64,000 nt of DNA, taken from positions 3,356,001 to 3,420,000 of the forward strand of contig NZ_CP133319.1 in the NCBI RefSeq assembly GCF_038811545.1. The letters are read 5' to 3'. This stretch comes from Rhodoligotrophos sp. CJ14 (GTDB lineage Bacteria > Pseudomonadota > Alphaproteobacteria > Rhizobiales > Im1). Position numbers and translations under genes: made by a program. Position 1 is the stretch's first letter. Each line of letters opens with the position of its first letter. Of the stretch, positions 20,050 to 28,617 are shown piece by piece. Under the pieces are notes generated by a model. It made no database searches. It was not told the origin of the DNA and saw only the letters and a list, made by a program, of their open reading frames with translations.

Positions 20050-20695
20050 CGATGCGCTTATAGATGTGCACCATATAGGCGGTCGAGAACAGCGGCACGA
20101 CCAGATTGACGATTGGTATGATGGCAAGCAGCGCCGGGATGAAGCCGGCGGCGAGCACCCGGTGGCTGTTCTCGCGCCGGAGCAGGCGGGCCTCTTCCAC
20201 CGGCATGTGCCGCATGGCGATCATCTCGAAGAATTCGCGGCCAAGCAGATAGGCATTGGCCAGCAGCGCGGCGGCCACGCCGATGCCAAGCAGGAATGTG
20301 GGAAGCAGCAGGAGATTGATCACGAGCACCAGGAGCCCGAACTGGATTGCCGTGATGATCGCCCTTCCCGTCGAGAGCTCACGTCCGACCGGATCATTGG
20401 GATAGTGCTTTCGCTCGACCAGTTCGGCGATGCCGTCAAGGAACAGGCCGGCGAACAGGGCGGTAACCGGCGCGATCAGAATCACCGCCAGAGCAATGAG
20501 CCCGAGGCCTGTGACCACCGTGATCATCGTATTGGCCCAGGCCCATGGCGCGAGCGCCAGGCTGTCGACCACGACCTCGATCACGATCCATAGGATCACC
20601 AGGAGGAGCACCGTCAACCCCAGCGATTTCCAGAGCACCGCCCGGAAGGGAGGAGACAGCACGTCGGAAAGCGCCTTGAGCGCTGCGCTGATCAT
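20027..20695 (-). CDS. EI24/CysZ-like integral membrane protein
   Basis: 222 aa with four or more hydrophobic segments (SLGLTVLLLVILWIVIEVVV, GLGLIALAVILIAPVTALFAG, FGLLVLVINLLLLPTFLLGIG, FIPALLAIIPIVNLVVPLF). The family includes the CysZ sulfate permease, with the usual DGIAELVERKHYP and RRENSHRVLAAGF segments. There are no cys genes nearby, so a sulfate role is not supported by context. The ATG at 20695 begins MISAALKALSDVL. The stop lies inside the nth coding region. Confidence 0.87.
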   Translation of the reverse strand: MISAALKALSDVLSPPFRAVLWKSLGLTVLLLVILWIVIEVVVDSLALAPWAWANTMITVVTGLGLIALAVILIAPVTALFAGLFLDGIAELVERKHYPNDPVGRELSTGRAIITAIQFGLLVLVINLLLLPTFLLGIGVAAALLANAYLLGREFFEMIAMRHMPVEEARLLRRENSHRVLAAGFIPALLAIIPIVNLVVPLFSTAYMVHIYKRIVRRQAAF

Positions 20696-20796
20696 CGATA
20701 GGGTTCCGCCGCCCGCAAAATTTAGATTGCCGTGCACTTAATCGGTTGAGCCAGCCGGAGCAAGGCATTCGCCGCAAGGAAGCTGATGGATCGTAC

Positions 20797-21795
20797 ATGA
20801 CCTCATCGAAACTCGACGTTCTTGGAATCGGTAATGCCATCGTGGACGTGCTCAGCCGCACCGATGACAGCTTTCTTAAGAGGCATCAGCTTGCGAAAGG
20901 CTCGATGCGGCTGATCGACGAACAAACCGCCCACACGCTTTATGCCGATATGGGGCCGGGCGTTGAGGTCTCGGGCGGATCCGCCGCCAATACCATCGCG
21001 GGGGTTGCCTCCTTCGGCGGACGTGCCGCCTTCATCGGCAAGGTCCGCAACGATCAGCTCGGCGAAGTATTCGGCCACGATATCCGTGCCCATGGTGTGG
21101 AATATGCGACCCCGCAAGCAACATCGGGACCGGCGACGGCCCGCTGCCTGATCCTGGTGACACCCGATGGCGAGCGCACCATGAACACTTTTCTCGGGGC
21201 GAGTGTCGGGCTCAAGCCACAGGATATCGAACCGGAGCTGGTGGAGCGTGCCGCCGTCACCTATCTCGAAGGCTATTTGTGGGACCCGGAAGACGCCAAG
21301 CGGGCCTTCATTAAGGCGGCGAGCCTCGCCAGGGGTGCCGGCAACAAGGTCGCCCTAAGCCTGTCGGACGCCTTTTGCGTCGAGCGACACCGCGAGAGCT
21401 TTCTTGAGCTCGTGCGCGGGCAGGTCGACATTCTGTTCGCCAACGAAGTCGAGATCATGTCGCTTTATCAGGCCCGGTCCTTCGATGAAGCGCTGGAAGC
21501 GGTTCGTGTTGACTGTCCTCTCGCGGTGCTGACCCGCAGTGAGAAGGGGTGTGTGGTCGCCGACCGCGCCAGCGACCTGATTGCGGTTCCCGCACATCCG
21601 GTGAAGCAGGTGGAGGACACGACCGGTGCTGGCGACCTTTTCGCAGCCGGGTTCCTCTATGGCTTGACCAAAGGCTTGGCCCATGCCGCAAGCGCGAGCC
21701 TCGGCGCCATGGCCGCGGCGGAGGTCATCAGCCATATCGGCGCGCGCCCGGAAGAGAACCTGGCCGCCAGAGCCAAACGCCTTAACATGGTCTAA
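20797..21795 (+). CDS. PfkB-family carbohydrate/adenosine kinase
   Basis: 332 aa ribokinase-fold sugar or nucleoside kinase. The N-terminal GIGNAIVDVLSRTDD, the GGSAANTIAGVASFGG substrate motif and the PfkB signature TTGAGDLFAAGFLYG with catalytic Asp280 are complete. The sequence style matches the alphaproteobacterial adenosine kinase group (SGPATARCLILVTPDGERTMNTFLGAS), so adenosine is the likeliest substrate, but this is inference. The ATG is at 20797. Its stop codon overlaps that of the convergent CLC gene. Confidence 0.92.
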   Translation: MTSSKLDVLGIGNAIVDVLSRTDDSFLKRHQLAKGSMRLIDEQTAHTLYADMGPGVEVSGGSAANTIAGVASFGGRAAFIGKVRNDQLGEVFGHDIRAHGVEYATPQATSGPATARCLILVTPDGERTMNTFLGASVGLKPQDIEPELVERAAVTYLEGYLWDPEDAKRAFIKAASLARGAGNKVALSLSDAFCVERHRESFLELVRGQVDILFANEVEIMSLYQARSFDEALEAVRVDCPLAVLTRSEKGCVVADRASDLIAVPAHPVKQVEDTTGAGDLFAAGFLYGLTKGLAHAASASLGAMAAAEVISHIGARPEENLAARAKRLNMV

Positions 21796-23594
21796 TCCCC
21801 CGCGAGGCTGCGCCGCGCCTTTTCGAGCTCTTCCGTATAGCGCCGCAGTGTATGCGCCTCCGTCAGCAGGCCGACCACGTTGCGGGTGGTCGTGCCGTCG
21901 ATCACGGCGAGCGCCTCGCTTTCTGTTGCATCGAAGCGCTGGGCGGCCTCCTTGATATTCATCCATGGCAGAAGAGCCGCATCCTGATAGCGCAGCAGTG
22001 ATGTGATGGGAGCGTTCCCGCCATGCTCTGTTCCCGCGCCGGCAAGCGTCTCGCTATGCGCGTCGGCCACCAGCACAATGCCCCGATAACGGTCCTCCCC
22101 ATCCACAACCACCACCCGTTGCGTCGAGCCGAGCGGAAACTCGTGCCGGAACTGATCGATCGTCATCGTCTCAGGCACGGTGCGCACATCGTGGCGCATG
22201 AGCCTCCGCACTGTAAGATCGAACATCCATCCCACATCGAGGGCGCTGCGGATCGCCTCGCCGCGCAGGTGAAAGCGCCAGGTTGCGAACGAATAGCCAA
22301 ACGTGCGCCTGACCGTGAGCGATGAGACCACGGCGGTGCACAGCACCCCGATCGTCAGCGGCAGGTTGTTCGTCATTTCGAGCGCGAGCAGCGTCATCGT
22401 GAGCGGCCCGCCGACGATCGCCACCGCCAGTCCCGTCATGGCAACCACCGCGGCGATCTGCGGGTCGGGGGCCAGCGCCGGCGACACCAGCATGATGGCA
22501 GCAGTATAGGCCTTGCCCAATAAGGCCCCCAGGAACAGGGACGCGAAGAACAAGCCACCGCGGAAGCCGGAACCGAGCGAGACTGCGGCCGCCAGAGCCT
22601 TGAGGACCAGGAGAAACAGGATCGCCTGCAGCGCCGGGAGATTGGGCTCGAGTATAATCGATATGGCGCCGTGCCCTGATGACAGGATGCGCGGCGTGAT
22701 CATCGCCAGCAGTCCTATGACGAGCCCGCCAAGTGCTGGCCGAATCCAGACAGGTGTTCTGCTTTTCTTGAAAAGCGTCTCCACCCCCGTGACGGCGCGC
22801 ATGATGAGGATGCCGGCGCCGGCACTGAGAAGCCCGAGAACGACCAGGGTGACGGCTGCCGACTTGCCAAACTCGACGGTGGCCGCGAACTCCACTGCAT
22901 GATTCGGCGTGACCAGCAAAGAGGCTGTGACCACACCACAGATCGAGGCGAGCGCGATGGGGGCCAGTGAGGCCAGTGTATAGGTGCCGATGATGAGCTC
23001 GAAGGCGTAGAACGCACCGGCGAGCGGTGCACTGAACGCGGCACCGATCGCGCCGGCCGCGCCGCACCCCACCAGGATGCGCAGGTCATTGCGGCGGAGA
23101 CGGAAGGCTTCCCCCAGCTTCGAGGCTGCGCCCGATCCGATCTGCGTATATCCGGCCTCGAGCCCCACCGAAGCGCCGAAGCCGTTCGAGATCACCGTCT
23201 GGACGGCGATGTAGAGACTGTCGACGAATGACATTTTGCCGCCGCGCAGCGCGTTGGCCTCGATCGGGTCGACTGGGCTGCCTGTTCGGTATTGCCTATG
23301 CAGCCAGGCGACGGCGACCAGAAGCAGCCCGCCGGCGGCCGGAGCGATGAAGAACCAGCGATACGGTAGGGTATCGACCGCGCTCAGTCTTTGGCTGGAG
23401 CTGATGCCGAACAGGACTTCGTGAAGCCACTGAGTGCAGGCGGTCATGCCTGCCACGAACAGCCCGGACAATGCGCCGGTAACGCAGCCCAGCACAGCAA
23501 GCCAGATCTCGCTTCGCCGGACCAGCGCCCGCAAAGTGCTCGGGGCGAGGCCGAAACGATCGATGATCGGCAAATTGTGTGCTTGGGTGGCCAT
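21792..23594 (-). CDS. CLC-family chloride channel/transporter with C-terminal CBS domains
   Basis: 600 aa. Residues about 30-440 form the multi-helix CLC pore; about 450-590 contain two CBS domains (RRLMRHDVRTVPETMTIDQF begins the first). The gating glutamate is kept as Glu146 in VGLEAGYTQIGSG, but the usual GREGP and GSGIP filter motifs are altered; GSGFRGGLFFASLFLGA holds the later signature. The ATG at 23594 is used because the frame upstream of it crosses a palindromic repeat (23670-23775). Ion and coupling (channel or H+ exchange) cannot be told. Confidence 0.92.
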   Translation of the reverse strand: MATQAHNLPIIDRFGLAPSTLRALVRRSEIWLAVLGCVTGALSGLFVAGMTACTQWLHEVLFGISSSQRLSAVDTLPYRWFFIAPAAGGLLLVAVAWLHRQYRTGSPVDPIEANALRGGKMSFVDSLYIAVQTVISNGFGASVGLEAGYTQIGSGAASKLGEAFRLRRNDLRILVGCGAAGAIGAAFSAPLAGAFYAFELIIGTYTLASLAPIALASICGVVTASLLVTPNHAVEFAATVEFGKSAAVTLVVLGLLSAGAGILIMRAVTGVETLFKKSRTPVWIRPALGGLVIGLLAMITPRILSSGHGAISIILEPNLPALQAILFLLVLKALAAAVSLGSGFRGGLFFASLFLGALLGKAYTAAIMLVSPALAPDPQIAAVVAMTGLAVAIVGGPLTMTLLALEMTNNLPLTIGVLCTAVVSSLTVRRTFGYSFATWRFHLRGEAIRSALDVGWMFDLTVRRLMRHDVRTVPETMTIDQFRHEFPLGSTQRVVVVDGEDRYRGIVLVADAHSETLAGAGTEHGGNAPITSLLRYQDAALLPWMNIKEAAQRFDATESEALAVIDGTTTRNVVGLLTEAHTLRRYTEELEKARRSLAGD

Positions 23595-23669
23595 AGATTG
23601 CACGGTCGACAGACAACACGGGGCGCTTGTACCACTAAACAATGAACAATCGGGGCAGTCGCTCACCCG

Positions 23670-23775
23670 GAGCGTTTTCGCTTTTCTCTGAATCGCGAAA
23701 GCGCACTCTAAACCCTCACCACCGCATTTTTTACGCGAACCGGTATCCACTTCGCTCGAAAATGCTCTGGGTGGG
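23670..23775 (-). repeat. composite of two palindromic intergenic repeats
   Basis: 23717-23770 read on the minus strand gives GAGCATTTTCGAGCGAAG, then GGATACCGGTTCGCG and a degenerate AAAAAATGCG arm; it is an inverted solitary copy of the 63.5-kb array unit. Directly beside it, 23670-23708 holds a different palindrome, GAGCGTTTTCGC pairing with GCGAAAGCGCACTC around TTTTCTCTGAATC. The two are five to ten bases apart. Confidence 0.8.
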
Positions 23776-23844
23776 TGGCGCACTGCCCGGCTGCTTCGTT
23801 CCCTCTATCTCAGGGCTACTCCGAGAACGATGACGATCCGATGT

Positions 23845-23867
23845 GCATCACCACGATATGGTGATGC
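23845..23867. terminator. perfect 9-bp inverted repeat, terminator or operator
   Basis: GCATCACCA (23845-23853) and TGGTGATGC (23859-23867) flank the loop CGATA. On the plus strand it is followed by TTT; on the minus strand, which is the direction of both neighbours, there is no T-run. It lies about 58 bases downstream of the hypothetical membrane gene. Confidence 0.5.
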
Positions 23868-23925
23868 TTTATGACTGCTATGGATAACGCGGTGATAGGG
23901 TCTGCAGTTGACCAGCGACGGCCGT

Positions 23926-24480
23926 TCACGCCCCACGCCTGAGCTGTGCGATCGCTTGTTCCAGTGAGTCGAACCGACGCCAACCGGCTGCCGTCTGCAC
24001 ATCGACGATGCCATTGTCATACTCGATGAAATGGCACCCTTCGATTTCACCTTCTTGGACCACCTGGGCGAAGGCTGCCCCTTCCTCCACCTCTTCCGCC
24101 TTGTGGTCCTCCTGGCGAGCTTTCGACAGGAAGCTGTCGTTGGTGGGATTGCGGGACGCCGTGACGGCCTCGGGCTCAACACGAGCCAGCGGACGCGGCG
24201 CCAATTCGCGCTCTTCGCGCTCTTCCCGCTCGAGATCCTGGACGAGATTACTGATCTTGGAGGCCGCCCAGGTTACCGCGCCAAGGGTCATGAGCAAATA
24301 ACCGAGCAGGATCACTTGCTCGACGATCACAACCCGCATGCCATCAATGCTGGGCGCGGATGGCAGGTAAGGCAGGCCGCCAGCCGCTGCCGATGGGGCC
24401 TCGAGCCCAAATCCGGTCAAAAGGACACCCCATCCGCCAAGGCTGATCAGCGCCCCAAGGGCTAGCAAAGCGATTCCCAT
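23926..24480 (-). CDS. hypothetical membrane protein
   Basis: 184 aa, not recognised. Two hydrophobic helices (about 3-24, IALLALGALISLGGWGVLL, and 52-73, VIVEQVILLGYLLMTLGAV) are followed by a charged helix rich in Glu/Arg (LVQDLEREEREEREL). The cytoplasmic-type C-terminus has FIEYDNGIVDVQTAAGWRRF, reminiscent of short strand-turn modules. GGGAG lies eight bases before the ATG at 24480, supporting this start over the upstream 24549. It is flanked by the solute-binding protein gene on the same strand, 172 bp away. Confidence 0.75.
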   Translation of the reverse strand: MGIALLALGALISLGGWGVLLTGFGLEAPSAAAGGLPYLPSAPSIDGMRVVIVEQVILLGYLLMTLGAVTWAASKISNLVQDLEREEREERELAPRPLARVEPEAVTASRNPTNDSFLSKARQEDHKAEEVEEGAAFAQVVQEGEIEGCHFIEYDNGIVDVQTAAGWRRFDSLEQAIAQLRRGA

Positions 24481-24652
24481 CCGCAAACTCCCTGCATGGC
24501 TATGCTCGTTTAAGCCAAATACCTCCCCCGCCACAAGAGACGCTATCACGTCTAGGGTGCCGCGGAACCTCGGTGCTGATGGAGGGAACAGCGAATTTTG
24601 CGCGAGCGTAACACCCCCGCATCATGTCAGCCGATCCTCAATCAGAATTCTT

Positions 24653-25750
24653 TCAGTATAGATTGACCGGGAAATACTTGCGGACCAGCATGTCGTAAGT
24701 TCCCTCTGTCTTGAGCTGATCCATGGCATATTCGAAGGCCTTGCGCAGTGGCGTATCGCCGCGCCGTACCGCGATTCCGGCACCGTTGCCGAAATAATGC
24801 GCTTCCGTGTATGCGCCGTCGGCAAGCTCGCAACAATTTTGTGACGATTCTCCAAGCGTCCAGAACATCAGCGCGGTTCCATCACCGAACACCGCGTCGA
24901 TCTCCTCAGCGCGCAATGCATCGAGTGCCTCTGCCTCATTGCCATAAAGCCGGATCACCGAGCGCTGAAAGAAGGCGGCGAGATAGGCCTCATGGGCCGT
25001 CCCGCGGACCACGCCTATGCGTTTTCCGGCCAATGTGGCGCTATCCGCCTCTTTGATGCCTGATGCCTTCGAGACCGCGAACCGTGCTGGAAGCCGGAAA
25101 TATGGCTTGGTGAAATCAACACTCGCCAGTGCTGCCGGGGTAATCCTCACCGACGCGACAAGAGCATCGCCCGCGCCATTGAGCAAGCTCGGCACGAGCT
25201 CATCCCAAGCAACAGCCGTGACCGAGCATTGAACGCGCAGCACCAGGCACATGGCCCGCGCAAGATCAACGTTGAAACCGGCCAGAGCCCCTGAACGGTC
25301 GACATAGTTGAATGGCGGGTAGTCATTCCCCACCAGAATTTTGATGGGTGGGCGGCCGGCCAGGTCGGGACGGTTGAGACTGGCATCGAGCCGCCAGATA
25401 TAGGGCGTTGCGACAGCAGTATTGGCTGTGCCCGTGCCACCACCGGTCGATCCCGTGGCCGCCGGCGCCTTCCCGTCGGGATTGGCGCCCGTACTCTGTG
25501 CAGCATTGCCCGGCAGCTGCCCGCCACCGTCTGCCTTAGGTTGTTCCGGCTTTGCCTCTACGCCGGTTGCCGGATCTGGAGGGGCGCTCTGGCTTTCCGT
25601 TGGTTGCGTTGCGATCGGCGGCAGCGTTGTGCGCTCAACCTCTTCGCCTCGCTGCTGGGCCGCGGCAATGCCGAGGCTTGCCCAGGCGAGCATGCCAAAC
25701 GCCAGGAGCGCGACCAGTGAACTTCGACCACCAGTGGATAAGCTTTGCAT
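24653..25750 (-). CDS. periplasmic solute-binding protein, family 3 (SBP_bac_3)
   Basis: 365 aa. An N-terminal signal peptide (about 1-31, VALLAFGMLAWASLGIAAAQ) leads to a low-complexity linker rich in Pro, Gly, Ala and Thr up to about residue 115. The binding domain then starts with ILVGNDYPPFNY and continues through FNVDLARAMC, SVRITPAALASVDFTKPYF (conserved Arg and Asp for amino-acid ligands) and GKRIGVVRGTAHEAYLAAF. No permease or ATPase genes lie nearby, so it is an orphan binding protein or a sensor accessory. Divergent from the glycosyltransferase. Confidence 0.88.
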   Translation of the reverse strand: MQSLSTGGRSSLVALLAFGMLAWASLGIAAAQQRGEEVERTTLPPIATQPTESQSAPPDPATGVEAKPEQPKADGGGQLPGNAAQSTGANPDGKAPAATGSTGGGTGTANTAVATPYIWRLDASLNRPDLAGRPPIKILVGNDYPPFNYVDRSGALAGFNVDLARAMCLVLRVQCSVTAVAWDELVPSLLNGAGDALVASVRITPAALASVDFTKPYFRLPARFAVSKASGIKEADSATLAGKRIGVVRGTAHEAYLAAFFQRSVIRLYGNEAEALDALRAEEIDAVFGDGTALMFWTLGESSQNCCELADGAYTEAHYFGNGAGIAVRRGDTPLRKAFEYAMDQLKTEGTYDMLVRKYFPVNLY

Positions 25751-25836
25751 AACTGCATTTTTGCACAGGCCGGCTTTTGCGCGCTACCGATTCGTGATGT
25801 GATCGCGCCGGACTGGGTTCTGAGCAGGGCGGAGCC

Positions 25837-27753
25837 ATGGGGGCAAGCACTATACTTTTGCCGCAGGCGCGGCAAGAGTCGCGATCGGGCGCCATAGGGC
25901 AGGAGAGGCGCAGCTGGGGTCCACCCATACGGGATTTGTCGCCCGATGATCTTCTCGGACATGCTCTCCGAAGATCGCGCAGCATTTCCCCGGCCGATCT
26001 TGAAATCGCGCGACGCTTGGCCATCGCAGCTGATGAACCCCTCGGATCCGTGCTGCTGGCCGAGGGCTTCATTGATCAGGGGACCTTGGCCGAGGCCTTA
26101 TCGGAGCTCACCGGCCTTCGCCGCGCCTCAGCGGGCGAGTTGCGCACCGCCCTCGCGCGCCTCTCCGCTGAAGCGGCCGAGGATGTGCTGCTGACCGGCT
26201 ATTTGCCGGTCTCCATTGCCGAGGGTTCAGTCTTCTATGCGACAGCAGATCCCGCGCCGTGGCGGGGTGCCGGGATGGGCATGCCGGTCGCCGCTCTGAC
26301 CACAGCGGATGAGCTGCGCGCGGCCTGCTTGAGCGTTTGGGGAGCATCGATCCTGCGGCGCGCGCGCGACCGGCTCAGGCAAGACCATCCGCATCTGTCT
26401 GCGCATCACCGGCTGGTTCCTTGGCAAGGCGTTGCCCTATGCGCCCTCTGCGCGGCTGCGACCGGCACCGCCCTGATCGCACCGAACACAGCTTTATTGG
26501 CCGGCGCGCTACTGCTCTGCATCGTCTTCCTGTCGGTCATCGCCCTCAAGGGCTTTGCCATTGCAGCCGACCGGCCTTCCTATCACGCCGTGTCGGAGAT
26601 CCGTCTGCGAGATGATGAGCTTCCCATTTACAGCATCCTTGTGCCGGTCTTCAAAGAGATAGAGGTCCTTCCAGACCTGATCGATGCCTTGCTGGCACTC
26701 GACTATCCCGCCTCCAAACTCGACATAAAGCTGATCCTCGAACAGGAAGACGTGGCCACCCGCTGCGCGGTTGCCGCGATGAACCTGCCCGGCTGTTTCG
26801 AGACCCTCGTGGTCCCCAAGCTCGATCCTCAGACAAAGCCCAAGGCGCTCAATTACGCTATGGCTTTCGTGCGCGGCACCTATCTCGTCATTTATGATGC
26901 CGAGGATAGGCCGGAGCCGGATCAGCTCCGCCAGGCGGTCGCGCGTTTTGCCCGGGAACCCGAGAACGTCGCTTGCCTTCAAGGCCGATTGTCCTTCTTC
27001 AATCACGACGAGAACTGGCTGACCCGCCAATTCACCATCGAATACGCGACCTTATTCGATCTGCTCCTGCCCATCTTGGCGAAATACAACCTGCCGGTAC
27101 CCCTGGGCGGCACATCCAATCACTTTCGTGTCGATATCTTGCGCGAAGTCGGCGCGTGGGATGCCTTCAACGTCACCGAGGATGCCGACCTTGGCGTTCG
27201 TCTCGCCCGATTGGGCTTTCGCGTCGGCGTCATTCCAAGCACCACCTACGAGGAGGCGAATTGCCGGCTTGGGAACTGGCTGCGCCAGCGCTCTCGTTGG
27301 ATCAAAGGCTGGATCCAGACCTGGTTCGTTCATATGCGCCAACCCGCGAGGCTTGCGCGGGAACTTGGCTGGCGCGGCTTTGCAAGCTTTCAATGCGTCA
27401 CCGCCGGCATTGTCTTGTCAGGGCTTCTGCACCCGCTTTGTGGTGCAGCACTGATTTGGAAGCTTGCCACATTGGACAGCTTGAACATTCGCTTGGGACC
27501 CGTCGACTGGACCCTGGCATTTCTCGGGGCGATCGTGTTCCTGTCCGGCGCGGGTATTGCGATCGCCTCAGGCCTGATGGCCTTGAGCCACAGGCCTGAG
27601 CTTCGTTATCTCAGGCGATCATTGCTCACCATGCCGATCTACTGGCTTCTGATCTCGATTGGCGCATGGTACGCGGTTTGGGAGTTCATCCGGCGGCCAT
27701 TCCATTGGCAGAAGACGCGCCACGGAATATCGCGCCGCTTATCTCTCCGCTGA
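25837..27753 (+). CDS. family 2 glycosyltransferase with N-terminal MshEN/GspE-like domain
   Basis: 638 aa fusion. Residues about 50-120 (DEPLGSVLLAEGFIDQGTLAEALSEL) resemble the MshEN/GspE N-terminal module, which in some ATPases binds cyclic di-GMP. Two membrane helices follow (about 198-240). The GT-A domain spans about 260-490, with DAED at 354-357 for the metal, TED at 447-449 as the catalytic base and QRSRW at 484-488, the set seen in processive cellulose/hyaluronan-type synthases. Three C-terminal membrane helices follow. It probably makes or exports an extracellular polysaccharide; the product is unknown. The 3' end overlaps the convergent tetR by 15 bp. Confidence 0.9.
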   Translation: MGASTILLPQARQESRSGAIGQERRSWGPPIRDLSPDDLLGHALRRSRSISPADLEIARRLAIAADEPLGSVLLAEGFIDQGTLAEALSELTGLRRASAGELRTALARLSAEAAEDVLLTGYLPVSIAEGSVFYATADPAPWRGAGMGMPVAALTTADELRAACLSVWGASILRRARDRLRQDHPHLSAHHRLVPWQGVALCALCAAATGTALIAPNTALLAGALLLCIVFLSVIALKGFAIAADRPSYHAVSEIRLRDDELPIYSILVPVFKEIEVLPDLIDALLALDYPASKLDIKLILEQEDVATRCAVAAMNLPGCFETLVVPKLDPQTKPKALNYAMAFVRGTYLVIYDAEDRPEPDQLRQAVARFAREPENVACLQGRLSFFNHDENWLTRQFTIEYATLFDLLLPILAKYNLPVPLGGTSNHFRVDILREVGAWDAFNVTEDADLGVRLARLGFRVGVIPSTTYEEANCRLGNWLRQRSRWIKGWIQTWFVHMRQPARLARELGWRGFASFQCVTAGIVLSGLLHPLCGAALIWKLATLDSLNIRLGPVDWTLAFLGAIVFLSGAGIAIASGLMALSHRPELRYLRRSLLTMPIYWLLISIGAWYAVWEFIRRPFHWQKTRHGISRRLSLR

Positions 27754-28437
27754 GGACGTGGATAAGCCCGCCGGCTCCGCCCGCATCGGCGCGGTGCCAT
27801 ACGCAGCCATGAACACGCGCACTGCCGAGGCGACCACCTCGCGGATCCGTCGCGGTGTGGGTGCGGGCGCATTGCCGAAAAACATCGGCTTGACCAGGGG
27901 GCCGTGTGACATCTCCAGGAACTGGGCGGCCGCCAGCCTGGTATCCTCGATTCGGAGCTGTCCGGCCGCCATTCGCGCCTCTAGATAGGCAGCAAGCCTG
28001 GTCTGACTGTAATAGGGCCCCTGGTCGTAGAATTCGCGGGTGAGCTCAGGCATCTTCTCCGCCATGCCCATCACCACCCGTGCCGCCGAAACTGCGCGCG
28101 GCAACACCAGGAACTCGGTCAGCCGCACGCCTACATCCATCAGCACGCCGGCCACGTCCGGATTGTCATGATTGAGATTGAAGATCTGATAGACATGCGT
28201 CGCCCGCTCCTCAGCTATGATGGCCGCGAATAACCGCTCCTTGCTTTTGTAGTAGACATAGAGGGTACCTTTCGAGACACCCGCCACGCGGGCCACCTCG
28301 TTCATGCTTGCGCCTTCGAAACCATGCGCTAGGAAAACCGCGCGTGCGCCGTCGAGAATCTGTCGTCGCTTGGCGGTGTCACTGCTCGCATCCGCGACAG
28401 GAGGAGCTGCCTTCGAGGTGCGTTTTTGCTTGCTCAT
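27739..28437 (-). CDS. TetR/AcrR-family repressor of the EmrAB pump
   Basis: 232 aa. The N-terminal helix-turn-helix is clear (ILDGARAVFLAHGFEGASMNEVARVAGVSKG in two halves, then TLYVYYKSKERLF), followed by an all-helical ligand domain. Start ATG 28437 (MSKQKRTSK) is preferred because the minus-strand promoter (AGTCAA/TGCGTA on plus, 28485-28490 and 28462-28467, 17 bp apart) puts transcription near 28455. It diverges from emrA, and a perfect inverted repeat lies between them, so autoregulation plus control of the pump is likely. The ligand is unknown. Confidence 0.93.
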   Translation of the reverse strand: MSKQKRTSKAAPPVADASSDTAKRRQILDGARAVFLAHGFEGASMNEVARVAGVSKGTLYVYYKSKERLFAAIIAEERATHVYQIFNLNHDNPDVAGVLMDVGVRLTEFLVLPRAVSAARVVMGMAEKMPELTREFYDQGPYYSQTRLAAYLEARMAAGQLRIEDTRLAAAQFLEMSHGPLVKPMFFGNAPAPTPRRIREVVASAVRVFMAAYGTAPMRAEPAGLSTSSAER

Positions 28438-28496
28438 TCTGGGCACCATGATCGGTCTTACTGCGTAAGCCAACGAATGAGTCCAGTCAACGCATA

Positions 28497-28525
28497 TTGA
28501 CCGAACCGTTCGGTTCGATTACGTG
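28497..28525 (+). promoter_or_regulatory. TetR operator inside the emrAB promoter
   Basis: CGAACCG (28502-28508) and CGGTTCG (28511-28517) form a perfect inverted repeat with a two-base centre, the usual TetR-family operator form. It sits between a TTGACC -35 element (28497-28502) and a weak -10 TACGTG (28520-28525), so binding would block emrA transcription directly. Confidence 0.7.
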
Positions 28526-28617
28526 TCCTCGGCCCCGAGTGATGGGAAGGATTTTGGCATTCGGCGTTTCTGTCACTCCAGACTTCTAGGGGTTGTTCAG
28601 GCCGGCGGAGGATCTTC

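Larger units (their letters stand above)
23595..23925. other. gene-free spacer with two kinds of palindrome
   Basis: These 331 bases between two minus-strand genes hold a composite repeat (23670-23775) and a separate 23-bp perfect hairpin (23845-23867). I see no convincing small gene. The promoter of the CLC gene must lie in the part nearest 23594. Confidence 0.6.
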
